In this document: one piece after another, positions 33,743-42,692 of the stretch
How positions within the stretch are numbered: position 1 is the stretch's first letter
Layout: every line of letters begins with the position of its first letter
Assembly (NCBI GenBank): GCA_903875445.1
Contig: CAIQWD010000021.1
Coordinates: 1-56,759 of the forward strand
Length of the DNA: 56,759 bases
Origin: an uncultured delta proteobacterium
Lineage (GTDB): Bacteria; Desulfobacterota; Desulfobulbia; Desulfobulbales; Desulfocapsaceae
Direction: 5' to 3'
Translations under genes and position numbers: made by a program
The notes under the pieces: generated by a model
Databases searched by the model: none
Seen by the model: the letters and a program-made list of their open reading frames with translations, nothing else
Told to the model about the DNA's origin: nothing

Positions 33743-35470
33743 ATGAGTAAACGAATTGTGATAATCGGAGGTGTGGCGGCGGGGCCTAAGGCTGCTTGTC
33801 GAGTAAAACGTCTTTTGCCCGATGCCGAGGTGACGATCATCGATCAGGACAGTCTCATTTCTTATGGTGGCTGCGGTATTCCCTACTACATCTCCGGCGA
33901 TGTCGCCGACGAGAAGGAGCTGCGCTCGACCAGTTTTCACATGCTCAGGGATGAGTATTTTTTCACTAAAACCAAAGGGGTAACTACTCTTACCTCGACC
34001 CGTGCCCTGGCAATTGATCGGAAAAATAAGACGGTTGAGACGCTTGATTTGAAAACGGGAGAAAAGAGCCATCTTGCCTACGACACCCTGCTGCTGGCCA
34101 CCGGCAGTAGGCCGGTATCGCTTGCGATACCCGGCAGCAGTGCCGACGGAGTTTTCACCATCAGTGACCTGCATAAAGCTATTGCCATAAAGGAAAGAAT
34201 GGCCAAAGGGCAAGTCGGTAAGGCTGTGGTGATTGGCGGCGGGGCCATCGGTATTGAAATGGCCGAGGCATTTACCGATTTGTGGGGCGTCGAAACGGCC
34301 ATTGTCGAATACAAAGACCAGCTGCTGCCGCGCATTATCGACTGGCCTCTTGCGGTTATTTTGCAAAAGCACCTGCGTGATCATAATGTCGAGGTGTATC
34401 TCGGCGAGGCGGCCGAAGAAATTGTCGTTGATCAGGGCAAGGCCATAGCTGTTCGGACGAGCAAACGAACCCTTGGAGCCGATCTGGTGATTATGGCGGT
34501 GGGCGTCAGACCGCGATCGGAGCTTGCCCGGGAGTCCGGATTGCTCGTGTCGCAGACGGGCGGTATCGTCGTCAATACCCGGATGCAGACCTCTGATCCA
34601 AATATCTATGCGGCCGGCGATTGCGTCGAAATCGCCCATCTTGTCTCCGGCAAACGTTTTGTCGCACCCTTCGGCAGTATGGCCAATAAAGAAGGGCGGG
34701 TCGCTGCCGACAATATGGCCGGTATTCCTTCGGTTTTCATGGGCGGGGTTGGGAGTTTCATCCTCAAGGCCTTTGAGCTCTCCATCGGATCCGTTGGACT
34801 TAGTCTGGAGGTTGCACGAGAGGAAGGCTTCGATGTCGATTTTTCTCTTTCCGCACCCTCGGACAGGGCGCATTTCTATCCCGGCCAGGACATTATCTGT
34901 CTGGAATTGCTCTTTGATCGGCGGACCAGGAAGGTTTTAGGGTTCCAGGGCACCGGGCCGCTGAATGACGCGCTGTCGGCACGTATCGATGCCGCCGCCG
35001 TGGCCCTCAGTGCCGGTGCAACCATCGATGACTTGGCCAATGCCGAGATGGCTTATTCCCCTCCCTTCTCAACAGCCATCGATCCGCTCAATGCCGCCGC
35101 CTATGTCGCCGATAATCTCTGCGATGGGCGAATGCGCCAGATCCGCATGGAAGAATTTTTCGACTGGATGGCCGATCCGGCAAGCCGGCCCGATTGGCGG
35201 GTGCTTGATGTTCGACATGAAAAGCAGGCAGCGCCTTTTGTTGAAAGATTTGGTTCGGCCATCTGGCTGTCTTTGCCGTACGATCAGGTGCGTGACCGCT
35301 ATTTAGAGTTGCCGCTCGACAAGATGCTGATCATTTTCTGTAATGCCGGTTCGAGGTCATATGAAATCCAGGTTTTTCTCGATTTTGTCGGTGTTACTAA
35401 CAACATGGTGCTGCCCGGGGGCTTCAATGTTATTCGGCGCATGGGCCCGGAATGGTTGCCGGTACGCTGA
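33743..35470 (+). CDS. CoA-disulfide reductase-like FAD/NAD(P) oxidoreductase fused to rhodanese
   Basis: 575 residues. N-terminal FAD and NAD(P) Rossmann domains (IVIIGGVAAGPKAA; AVVIGGGAIGIEMAEAF; YAAGDCVEI), the active-site Cys C44 in SYGGCGIPYY as in CoADR, a dimerisation domain (about 330-450), and a C-terminal rhodanese domain (about 470-575) with C533 (IIFCNAGSRSYE). Family members reduce CoA disulfides, CoA persulfides or elemental sulfur/polysulfide using NAD(P)H. A sulfur-metabolism role fits the proposed anaerobic host, but substrate is not determined. Confidence 0.9.
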   Translation: MSKRIVIIGGVAAGPKAACRVKRLLPDAEVTIIDQDSLISYGGCGIPYYISGDVADEKELRSTSFHMLRDEYFFTKTKGVTTLTSTRALAIDRKNKTVETLDLKTGEKSHLAYDTLLLATGSRPVSLAIPGSSADGVFTISDLHKAIAIKERMAKGQVGKAVVIGGGAIGIEMAEAFTDLWGVETAIVEYKDQLLPRIIDWPLAVILQKHLRDHNVEVYLGEAAEEIVVDQGKAIAVRTSKRTLGADLVIMAVGVRPRSELARESGLLVSQTGGIVVNTRMQTSDPNIYAAGDCVEIAHLVSGKRFVAPFGSMANKEGRVAADNMAGIPSVFMGGVGSFILKAFELSIGSVGLSLEVAREEGFDVDFSLSAPSDRAHFYPGQDIICLELLFDRRTRKVLGFQGTGPLNDALSARIDAAAVALSAGATIDDLANAEMAYSPPFSTAIDPLNAAAYVADNLCDGRMRQIRMEEFFDWMADPASRPDWRVLDVRHEKQAAPFVERFGSAIWLSLPYDQVRDRYLELPLDKMLIIFCNAGSRSYEIQVFLDFVGVTNNMVLPGGFNVIRRMGPEWLPVR

Positions 35471-35545
35471 GTGTGCCGGTTTTCCCACCTCTTGTGAGGC
35501 AATTATTTGCCGATGGATTCAAGGGAGGATTATTTTTTGCAAAAT

Positions 35546-35575
35546 TAGACAAACGCTGATAGCCCGTGCTATGAT
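35546..35575 (+). promoter_or_regulatory. possible promoter of the HEAT-receiver gene
   Basis: TAGACA, 18-nt spacer, TATGAT, ending 70 nt before the chosen ATG at 35646. The -10 is good and the -35 weak. Confidence 0.35.
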
Positions 35576-35645
35576 ATTTCTTCAAGAGGGTGGGTGTGTT
35601 TAACGAGAACGACAATTCTTGTCACAAGAAGACGATGGAGCAATT

Positions 35646-37268
35646 ATGGCTGATGTCAATCCACAAGACATGATTGAGGAAATCCAGGCAAATATTCAAA
35701 CCGGTGACCTGGTCAAGGCGCAACTTGTCCTGGCGCATATGCGTGATGTCGATATGAAAACCCGTAATCGATTGCTGTACTTCTTGACCCGCGCAGATGC
35801 CGATTTTTCCGTCCCTCTCTACATCTACCTTCTTAAAAATCAGGCGGACGTAGCCGAAGAAATGCCGATCATCAGGGAGACACTGCTTTCCATCCTCCTG
35901 GCCTATCCTGAAAAATTACTTGAATATTTAGCATCACCAAAAATAACCGACAAAACAGAACTGATACGGGTGGTGGGGGAGTTGCGTCTTGAAGAGGCCA
36001 CTCCCGCTTTACTGAATCTGATCGCCGCATCGGAGGACGATGCCGAAATTCTTTTGATTATCGAGAGTTTTGGCCTCATCGGTGATCCTGATGCGATTAA
36101 TACGCTCACCGATTATCTCTATGCCGCAAATCGGCAACTCATCATTGCCGCGATTCAGGCACTCGGGCAGGTTGGGACGCCCACGGCCATGCATCGACTT
36201 GCTGAACGGATGGGCACCGACAATGAAATCGATTACCTGATACTGTCAATTTTTTCCGAGGTTCAGGATCAGATCTCTTTAGAAAAACTTAATGATACCA
36301 TACGGTCTCACTATGCTCATATGCGGACCTATGCCAAAACCGAATTGGTGCGGATTGGTCCTAAGGCCGTGCCTATCCTGATAGAAAACCTCCTCCATGA
36401 TGATCCGGATTTTCGTATTCATACCCTCAACGTCTTGGGTGATATTGGTGACGAATCGGCCGTTGTTCCCATTCGCAAACTGCTCAGTAATGAGCCGAAA
36501 AGTGCCAATGTTCGCTTTGCCGCCTATGAGGCCCTTGCCCTTCTGCCACTGAAAAAGGGTGCTTATACCCTGACTGCCGGTTTGACCGATCCCGAGGATC
36601 ACGTCTGCATTGCAGCAGCCCGGGCGATTGATCGAAATTTTTCATCTATTCTTGAGGCCGGTATTAAGAATCTTCTGCGAGGGCAGGAGAAGGAGGCTCG
36701 GCATATTGCCAAGATTATTGTTAACGGCCAGGTTGACAATGTCTTTAGCAGTCTTGCCGATGATGAAGTCTTCGAGCAACTGGCGCTGGAATACCTTCCT
36801 CATACCCATCGAGATATCCGCGAGCATTATCATCAGCTTCTTCTCAATGCAGGAAAGACCGATTTTGCCAAGAAGCTGACTGGAGGTGTGGAGACCGGGG
36901 AGCGACCGAAGATTGTGGCGGTCGATGATTCCAGAATGATTCTGAATATCTACAAAGCCACTCTGCATGAACTCGGGTATGATCCCATCCTTTTTGAGTT
37001 CCCGGCTTCGGCACTGGAATGGCTCAAGACGGAAAAGCCGCTCATGGTCCTTACCGATCTTAATATGCCGGAAATCACCGGCATACAGCTGGCAGAAAAA
37101 TTACGAGCACAATATACCGCCAAGTTATTGCCGATCATCATGGTGACAACGCAGAACGAGAGTCAGGACAACGAGGCGGCAATCACTGCCGGGGTCAACG
37201 CCATCCTGCATAAGCCGTTCAATGCCAAAACTCTGGGAGAGGCTATTACCAAGGTATTGAAAGGCTAA
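35646..37268 (+). CDS. HEAT-repeat protein with C-terminal response-regulator receiver domain
   Basis: 540 residues from the ATG at 35646 (GGAG 6 nt upstream). Residues about 85-400 are consecutive helical HEAT/PBS-lyase-like repeats (LIRVVGELRLEEATPALLNLI, ALGQVGTPTAMHRLAERM, VLGDIGDESAVVPIRKLL). A CheY-like receiver domain follows at about 420-540 (KIVAVDDSRMI, phospho-acceptor D471 in LTDLNMP, MVTTQ, HKPF). Receiver domains usually lie N-terminal to an output; here the repeat scaffold comes first, so phosphorylation may tune a protein-protein interaction surface. The kinase may be the orphan at 32165. No known name. Confidence 0.85.
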   Translation: MADVNPQDMIEEIQANIQTGDLVKAQLVLAHMRDVDMKTRNRLLYFLTRADADFSVPLYIYLLKNQADVAEEMPIIRETLLSILLAYPEKLLEYLASPKITDKTELIRVVGELRLEEATPALLNLIAASEDDAEILLIIESFGLIGDPDAINTLTDYLYAANRQLIIAAIQALGQVGTPTAMHRLAERMGTDNEIDYLILSIFSEVQDQISLEKLNDTIRSHYAHMRTYAKTELVRIGPKAVPILIENLLHDDPDFRIHTLNVLGDIGDESAVVPIRKLLSNEPKSANVRFAAYEALALLPLKKGAYTLTAGLTDPEDHVCIAAARAIDRNFSSILEAGIKNLLRGQEKEARHIAKIIVNGQVDNVFSSLADDEVFEQLALEYLPHTHRDIREHYHQLLLNAGKTDFAKKLTGGVETGERPKIVAVDDSRMILNIYKATLHELGYDPILFEFPASALEWLKTEKPLMVLTDLNMPEITGIQLAEKLRAQYTAKLLPIIMVTTQNESQDNEAAITAGVNAILHKPFNAKTLGEAITKVLKG

Positions 37269-37315
37269 GCTGCTGTTGCAAAGGGATTGGGGAGATTGCG
37301 GTTGGGTGTGCTGAA

Positions 37316-37510
37316 TCAGGCGTTCCCTCTGGGGAAAAAGTGTAACACCCCGTCAATGTCGGAGGTGTCGCAGACATGCCCGAGTTCGAGTTCAAGATCA
37401 AGATATTCCTCAATACCTTCAATCTTCAGAAAAAGGGCCGGACCATTGGGAAGGTGATATACAACGGTGCTGACTCCGGATAAATCTATCGGACGACTGA
37501 ACAATTTCAT
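37316..37510 (-). CDS. small hypothetical protein
   Basis: 64 residues from the ATG at 37510; the frame continues upstream to 37633 through a hydrophobic stretch that could be an alternative N-terminus. Acidic, no recognisable motif (YHLPNGPALFLKIEGIEEYL). It is opposite in direction to both neighbours and has only a weak ribosome site, so it may or may not be real. Confidence 0.4.
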   Translation of the reverse strand: MKLFSRPIDLSGVSTVVYHLPNGPALFLKIEGIEEYLDLELELGHVCDTSDIDGVLHFFPRGNA

Positions 37511-37819
37511 GCTTCCAAGAACCTCTTGTGCCGGTTGCCCAGCACTAAAAATGAAAAAACTATAATTAAGCATCAAGACATATACGCAGAAAATCGGAAA
37601 ACTGCAACAAATAAGAGAGGTCCAGAGAATCATTCCTGCCAGGATCCTTCTCTTGTGCTCTCTTTTTGGGTGACTTCTCGCAACGGTTGGAGGGGTTATC
37701 GGAGAGAGAGTGGTGAAATAGGTTTACACAAAAGACAGTGAAGTTTATTATGCAAGATTTCTCGCAACAAACTATCACGTTCGGCGGGTTCTTGCATAAT
37801 TTTTCAATTAGGTGATGTA

Positions 37820-38785
37820 ATGAGTAATGAAGGCAAAAGCACCAAAGAGAAAACCATCTTTGGCAAAGAAAGAAATCCCTCATCCATTGTTCCGCGTAAA
37901 CTCACTCTCGACAGTCCCTTGAAATTTCGCTGCCATCCTGGGGTGCGGTGTTTTACCGCCTGTTGCGGGGGAATCAAAATTGTTCTCACGCCCTATGATA
38001 TTCTCCAGCTGACCAAGAGACTGGACCTTCCCGCCCATGAGTTTCTCCATCTGTTCACCCAGCCGACATATCTGGAAAATACCGATATGCCAGGGGTAGT
38101 GCTCAAACTGCGCGAAGACGACAACAAATGTCCCTTCGTGACTCCTGGCGGATGCACGGTGTATACTGATCGACCGACGGCCTGCCGCTATTATCCGGTG
38201 GGGATGGCCGATTTTCATGAAGGGGGAACCAGGGATGCAGCCGGTAATGAAAACATTTCCGAGGAAGAGAAGTTTTTCTTTTTAGTGCGTGAAGACCATT
38301 GTAAAGGCTTTGAGGAAGACAAGGAGTGGACGATCCGTGAATGGCGCGCCGACCAGGGAGTCGATGTTCGCGATGAGATGAACAAGGAATGGTTGCGGTT
38401 GGTTATGCGCCGTAAATCGTTCGGTCAGCAAGCCAGTTTGTCGGAACAGGCAAAACGCATGTTTTTCATGGCCTCAACAGATATTGCTACCTTCCGCAAA
38501 TTTGTCTTTGAAAGCTCCTTTCTCGACACCTACGAAATTGATGAAGAGACCATCAAGAAAATCAAAGAGGATGATGTCGAGTTGATGCTCTTTTCTTTCA
38601 AGTATCTGGCTGCAACGCTCTTCGGCGCCAAACTCCTCAAGATCAAAGAGGAGAAGATTAAGGCGAAAGTTATTCAAATTAAAGCACGACAGGACGAAAG
38701 TGTCATGCAGTCTATTAAAGAGTACGAGGAACTGAAGGCCGATTCTGCACGAAAAAAGGCAGAAGCTGAACGCGACAAGAAATAA
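37820..38785 (+). CDS. YkgJ-family cysteine-cluster protein (Zn/Fe-binding CxxCxxCC type)
   Basis: 321 residues with an AGGTG site before the ATG. The N-terminal 130 residues carry the YkgJ (UPF0153) pattern: FRCHPGVRCFTACCGG, then CPFVTPGGCTVYTDRPTACRYYPVG. Family members are thought to chelate Zn or Fe and are widespread but biochemically uncharacterised. The C-terminal 90 residues are helical and strongly charged, ending in a Lys/Glu-rich coiled coil (about 270-321), longer than the basic family. A bidirectional terminator separates it from PFOR. Confidence 0.85.
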   Translation: MSNEGKSTKEKTIFGKERNPSSIVPRKLTLDSPLKFRCHPGVRCFTACCGGIKIVLTPYDILQLTKRLDLPAHEFLHLFTQPTYLENTDMPGVVLKLREDDNKCPFVTPGGCTVYTDRPTACRYYPVGMADFHEGGTRDAAGNENISEEEKFFFLVREDHCKGFEEDKEWTIREWRADQGVDVRDEMNKEWLRLVMRRKSFGQQASLSEQAKRMFFMASTDIATFRKFVFESSFLDTYEIDEETIKKIKEDDVELMLFSFKYLAATLFGAKLLKIKEEKIKAKVIQIKARQDESVMQSIKEYEELKADSARKKAEAERDKK

Positions 38786-38805
38786 GCGGGTAAAGATTTT
38801 ACATG

Positions 38806-38844
38806 AAAAAGGCCGAGTGGGCGATTGCCCCTCGGCCTTTTTTT
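38806..38844. terminator. bidirectional terminator between the YkgJ-type gene and PFOR
   Basis: AAAAAGGCCGAG with CTCGGCCTTTTTTT around a 14-nt loop; T-runs occur on both strands, so it can serve both converging transcripts. A second hairpin (GCTCCG...CGGAGC, about 38845-38877) lies on the PFOR side. Confidence 0.88.
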
Positions 38845-38890
38845 CGCTCCGCTCCAGGAATTACCGGAACGGAGCGGGACTACTGCACTG

Positions 38891-41800
38891 TTATTCCTGC
38901 TCTTTTGTCTCCGGCTCAAGGGCGATGGACAAACTCTTGAGGAATTTCCAGCCTTTCGATACATCCTTTTGGGAATCGGCGAGGAGTTGACCGGCGTTGT
39001 CGGGGTTAACCATCTTGAGCATGCGGTAACGGTTTTCGCCGAGGGCGTACTCTTCGAAGTTGATGGTCGGCTCCTTGGAGTCGATGATCAGCGGGTTTTT
39101 GCCCTGTGCTTCCAGGTCGGGGTTGAAACGGTAGAGCGGCCAATGTCCACAAGCCACGGCTTTCTTTTGTTGTTCAAGCCCGAGCGCCATGTTGATGCCA
39201 TGGTTGATGCAATGGGCATAGGCTATAACGAGGGACGGACCGTCATAGGCCTCGGCCTCGGCGATGGCCTTGATGGCCTGGGCCGGATTGGCACCAAGGC
39301 TGATTTGGGCCACGTATACATTGCCGTAGGTGGCAAAGATCATGCCCATGTTCTTCTTCGGCATCTTCTTGCCGCCGGAAGCAAATTGAGCGGTTGCCGC
39401 GCGCGGGGTGGATTTGGACATCTGGCCGCCGGTGTTGGAATACACCTCGGTATCCAGAACGAGAATATTGACATTTTCCCCGGAGGCGAGGACATGATCA
39501 AGGCCGCCGTAGCCGATATCGTAAGCCCAGCCGTCGCCACCGAAGGCCCAAACGGATTTCTTCACCAGGAAATCGGTGAGATGGAGGAGTCGCCGGGCAA
39601 TGCTGTCACCGTTTTTCAAGAGGATGGCGGTGAGTTCGTCAAGTCGCACCCGTTGGGCTTCGATAGCCATCTGGGTCGATTGATCGGCTCCAAGGATCGC
39701 CTTGGCCAGATCCTCTTTGACCATCCCTGCTGCTACTGCCGCGGTTAAAAGCTCGCCGGCCTGAAGGCCGAGTTTGTTGACGGTTGTCCGCATGCCGGCC
39801 GCGAATTCGGCGTTGTCTTCAAACAGAGAGTTGGCCCAGGTTGGTCCGCGGCCATCTTCACGTTTGCAATAGGGGGTGGTCGGCAGGTTGCCGCCGTAGA
39901 TAGAAGAACACCCGGTGGCGTTGCCGACATACATCCGGTCGCCGAACATCTGGGTGATGAGTTTTACGTAGGGGGTCTCGCCACACCCGGCGCAGGCACC
40001 GGAAAACTCAAAGAGCGGGCGCATCAGTTGACTACCTTTGACTGTGGCGAGGTTGATATCGGCCGGATTGATTTCCGGCAGGCTGAGGAAGTATGCGACA
40101 TTTTTTGACTGCACCGAGCGAACTGCCTCGTTGTTCGGAATCATTTCCAGGGCCTTGGTTTTTGCCGGGCAGACACTGACGCACAGGGTGCAACCGCAGC
40201 AGTCTTCAGTGAAAATCTGCAGGGCAAAACTCTTGCCTTTGAAACCTTTGCCGACGGCCTCTTTGCTGAGAAATTCTGCAGGAGCACCGGGTTGTTCCGG
40301 AAAAATTTTGATACGGTTGGCGGCGTGGGGACAAACCAGGGAACATTGACCACACTGGATACAATTCTCCGGCAACCAGCGGGGTACAGCCACGGCGATG
40401 TTGCGTTTTTCATACTGTGTTGTGCCGGTTGGCCAGGTGCCATCGGCCGGAATTTGCGAGACTTTCAGGTTGTAGCCGTTGCCCTCGATGATTCTCGCAG
40501 TAACTTCTTTGACAAATTTTGGCGCATGGTCCGGCACCACTGGAGGAATTGCCTTACCATCAACTTTATCGCTGAGCGGAACCTGGGTAATGTTCTTTAC
40601 CGCTGCATCGACGGCGCCATAGTTCATCTGCACAACTTTGTCGCCTTTTTTACCGTAGGTCTTATAGATGGCCTTCTTGATCGCAGCTATTGCCTCTTCC
40701 TGGGTGAGAATACCGGAGATCAGGAAAAAAGCGGTCTGCATGATCATGTTGATGCGGGCGCCCAGTCCCAGCGCGAGACCGAGGGAAACGGCATCGATGA
40801 TGTAGAACTTAGCGTTCTTGGCGACGAGATCCTTTTGCACCTTGCCGGGCAGCTCTTTCCAGACAGTATCCTTGTCGAAGTTGGTGGTTAAAAGGAAGGT
40901 GCCGCCCTCTTCCAGGTTGTTGAGCATGTCGACCTGATTGAGGAAGGTGAAATTATGGCAGGCGATGAAGTTTGCCTTATTGATAAGGTAAGGGGCGATC
41001 ACAGGAGTTTTGCCGAAACGCAGGTGGCTGGTGGTGATGGAGCCCGATTTCTTCGAGTCATAGACGAAGTAACCCTGTGCCGAGTTGTCGGTTTCCGTGC
41101 CGATGATCTTGATGGTGTTCTTGTTGGCGCCGACGGTCCCATCTGAACCAAGGCCGTAAAACATCGCCCGGTACACATCCTGGCCTTCAATATTGAATGC
41201 CGGATCAAAGTTGAGGCTTGAATAGGTGACATCGTCATGCGGTCCGACACAGAATTTGTTTTTCGGCGCCATGGATTTCATGTTGTCGAAAACGGCCTTA
41301 ACCATCGACGGAGTAAATTCCGCCGAGCCGAGACCATATCGCCCCGAGAGGATAACGGGCGGATAAATTGTGGTGTTGGACTCGGAGGCCTCACCGACGG
41401 CTGCCCGGACATCGAGATAGAGCGGGTCGCCCGGGGCGCCAGGCTCTTTGGTACGATCAAGGACGGTGATTCTCTCAACCGTTGCCGGCAGGGAATTAAC
41501 CATAGCCTTGCAGTCAAATGGACGGTATAAACGGACTATTACCATACCGACTTTTTCGCCCTGGGAAATGAGGTAGTCGATCGTAGCGGCGGCAGTCTCG
41601 CAGCCGGAGGCCATCATTACGATAACGTTTTCCGCATCCGGGGCACCATGGTAGTCAAAAAGATGATACTGACGACCAGTCAGACCGGCAAACTTGTCCA
41701 TGGTTTCCTGCACCAGTGCCGGAACCGCATTGTAATATTTATTGACCGTTTCGCGACCGGTGAAATAGACATCCGGATTCTGGGCGGTACCGCGGATGGT

Positions 41801-42439
41801 CGGATGGTCGGGAGACAGTGCCCGATGGCGATGTTCGAAGATCAGTTCTTCATCGATCATCGTATTCATTTGATCGTAGCTGACTTCTTCGATCTTCTGG
41901 ATTTCATGGGAGGTTCGGAAGCCATCAAAAAAATGAATGAAAGGAATCCGCGTGGCAAGAGTCGACTGGACGGAAATGAGGGCCATGTCCATCGCTTCCT
42001 GAACGTTCTGTGAACAGAGCATGGCCCAGCCGGTTTGCCGGGCGGCATAAATATCACCATGGTCGCCGAAGATGGAGAGACCCTGGCAGGCGATGGCCCG
42101 TGCCGTTACGTGAAATACGGTCGGGGTAAGTTCGCCGGCGATTTTGTACATATTGGGGATCATCAACAGTAATCCCTGGGAGGCGGTAAATGTTGTGCAC
42201 AGTGCGCCGGTGGTAAGAGAACCATGAATTGAGCCGGCTACCCCGGCCTCGGATTGCATCTGGTTGACAACGGGCACTGTTCCCCAGATATTTTTTTGTA
42301 GACTAGCGGATTTGGAATCTGCCTCCGCAGCCAGTGGGGTTGACGGAGTAATGGGGTAGAGAGTGATGACTTCACTAGTGGCATAGGCAACATGAGTACA
42401 CGCCTGATTGCCGTCAATCGTAACCATCTTTCGCGACAT
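38891..42439 (-). CDS. nifJ: pyruvate:ferredoxin (flavodoxin) oxidoreductase, single-chain
   Basis: 1182 residues with AAGGAG 8 nt before the ATG. It converts pyruvate and CoA to acetyl-CoA and CO2, passing electrons to ferredoxin; oxygen-sensitive, central to anaerobic energy metabolism. Domains in order: pyrimidine-binding domain (YPITPSTPLAAEAD, ARAIACQGLSIFGDHGD), transketolase-C-like, gamma-like domain, two [4Fe-4S] clusters (CIQCGQCSLVCP and CCGCTLCVSVCP), and the TPP domain (CAGCGETPYVKL, GNATGCSSIYGG, GGDGWAYDIGYGGLDHVL, LDTEVYSNTGGQ). Full length. Monocistronic as far as seen. Confidence 0.98.
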   Translation of the reverse strand: MSRKMVTIDGNQACTHVAYATSEVITLYPITPSTPLAAEADSKSASLQKNIWGTVPVVNQMQSEAGVAGSIHGSLTTGALCTTFTASQGLLLMIPNMYKIAGELTPTVFHVTARAIACQGLSIFGDHGDIYAARQTGWAMLCSQNVQEAMDMALISVQSTLATRIPFIHFFDGFRTSHEIQKIEEVSYDQMNTMIDEELIFEHRHRALSPDHPTIRGTAQNPDVYFTGRETVNKYYNAVPALVQETMDKFAGLTGRQYHLFDYHGAPDAENVIVMMASGCETAAATIDYLISQGEKVGMVIVRLYRPFDCKAMVNSLPATVERITVLDRTKEPGAPGDPLYLDVRAAVGEASESNTTIYPPVILSGRYGLGSAEFTPSMVKAVFDNMKSMAPKNKFCVGPHDDVTYSSLNFDPAFNIEGQDVYRAMFYGLGSDGTVGANKNTIKIIGTETDNSAQGYFVYDSKKSGSITTSHLRFGKTPVIAPYLINKANFIACHNFTFLNQVDMLNNLEEGGTFLLTTNFDKDTVWKELPGKVQKDLVAKNAKFYIIDAVSLGLALGLGARINMIMQTAFFLISGILTQEEAIAAIKKAIYKTYGKKGDKVVQMNYGAVDAAVKNITQVPLSDKVDGKAIPPVVPDHAPKFVKEVTARIIEGNGYNLKVSQIPADGTWPTGTTQYEKRNIAVAVPRWLPENCIQCGQCSLVCPHAANRIKIFPEQPGAPAEFLSKEAVGKGFKGKSFALQIFTEDCCGCTLCVSVCPAKTKALEMIPNNEAVRSVQSKNVAYFLSLPEINPADINLATVKGSQLMRPLFEFSGACAGCGETPYVKLITQMFGDRMYVGNATGCSSIYGGNLPTTPYCKREDGRGPTWANSLFEDNAEFAAGMRTTVNKLGLQAGELLTAAVAAGMVKEDLAKAILGADQSTQMAIEAQRVRLDELTAILLKNGDSIARRLLHLTDFLVKKSVWAFGGDGWAYDIGYGGLDHVLASGENVNILVLDTEVYSNTGGQMSKSTPRAATAQFASGGKKMPKKNMGMIFATYGNVYVAQISLGANPAQAIKAIAEAEAYDGPSLVIAYAHCINHGINMALGLEQQKKAVACGHWPLYRFNPDLEAQGKNPLIIDSKEPTINFEEYALGENRYRMLKMVNPDNAGQLLADSQKDVSKGWKFLKSLSIALEPETKEQE

Positions 42440-42692
42440 GATTTGATCTCCTTTGTAATTGCTTTGATTTATGCGAGTAACATTGCGAAAATATAGATAA
42501 TAGTATAGAATATTCGGCTGAGAACCATGTTACTGCGCAAAGAAATATCTGCCAATTGTAGTCGAAGGCGCAGCGAATTACAACCAATTCGGTTCATTTT
42601 TCCTCCAACTTTTAATGTTATTTGTGCAATAGTTGCAACGAATCAGAATTGTTGATTAGTGCAATAAATAAAACCAAAAAAAGGAAATTTCT

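Noticed and set aside
33386-34873. 495-residue minus-strand open frame across the kinase and CoADR genes
   Set aside because: It spans two well supported plus-strand genes and their gap and has no family features.
42440-42692. Possible Rex-type or other redox operator between PFOR and pabB-pabC
   Set aside because: Some TTGTG/CAA-rich imperfect repeats are visible, but none matches a known consensus well enough to report.
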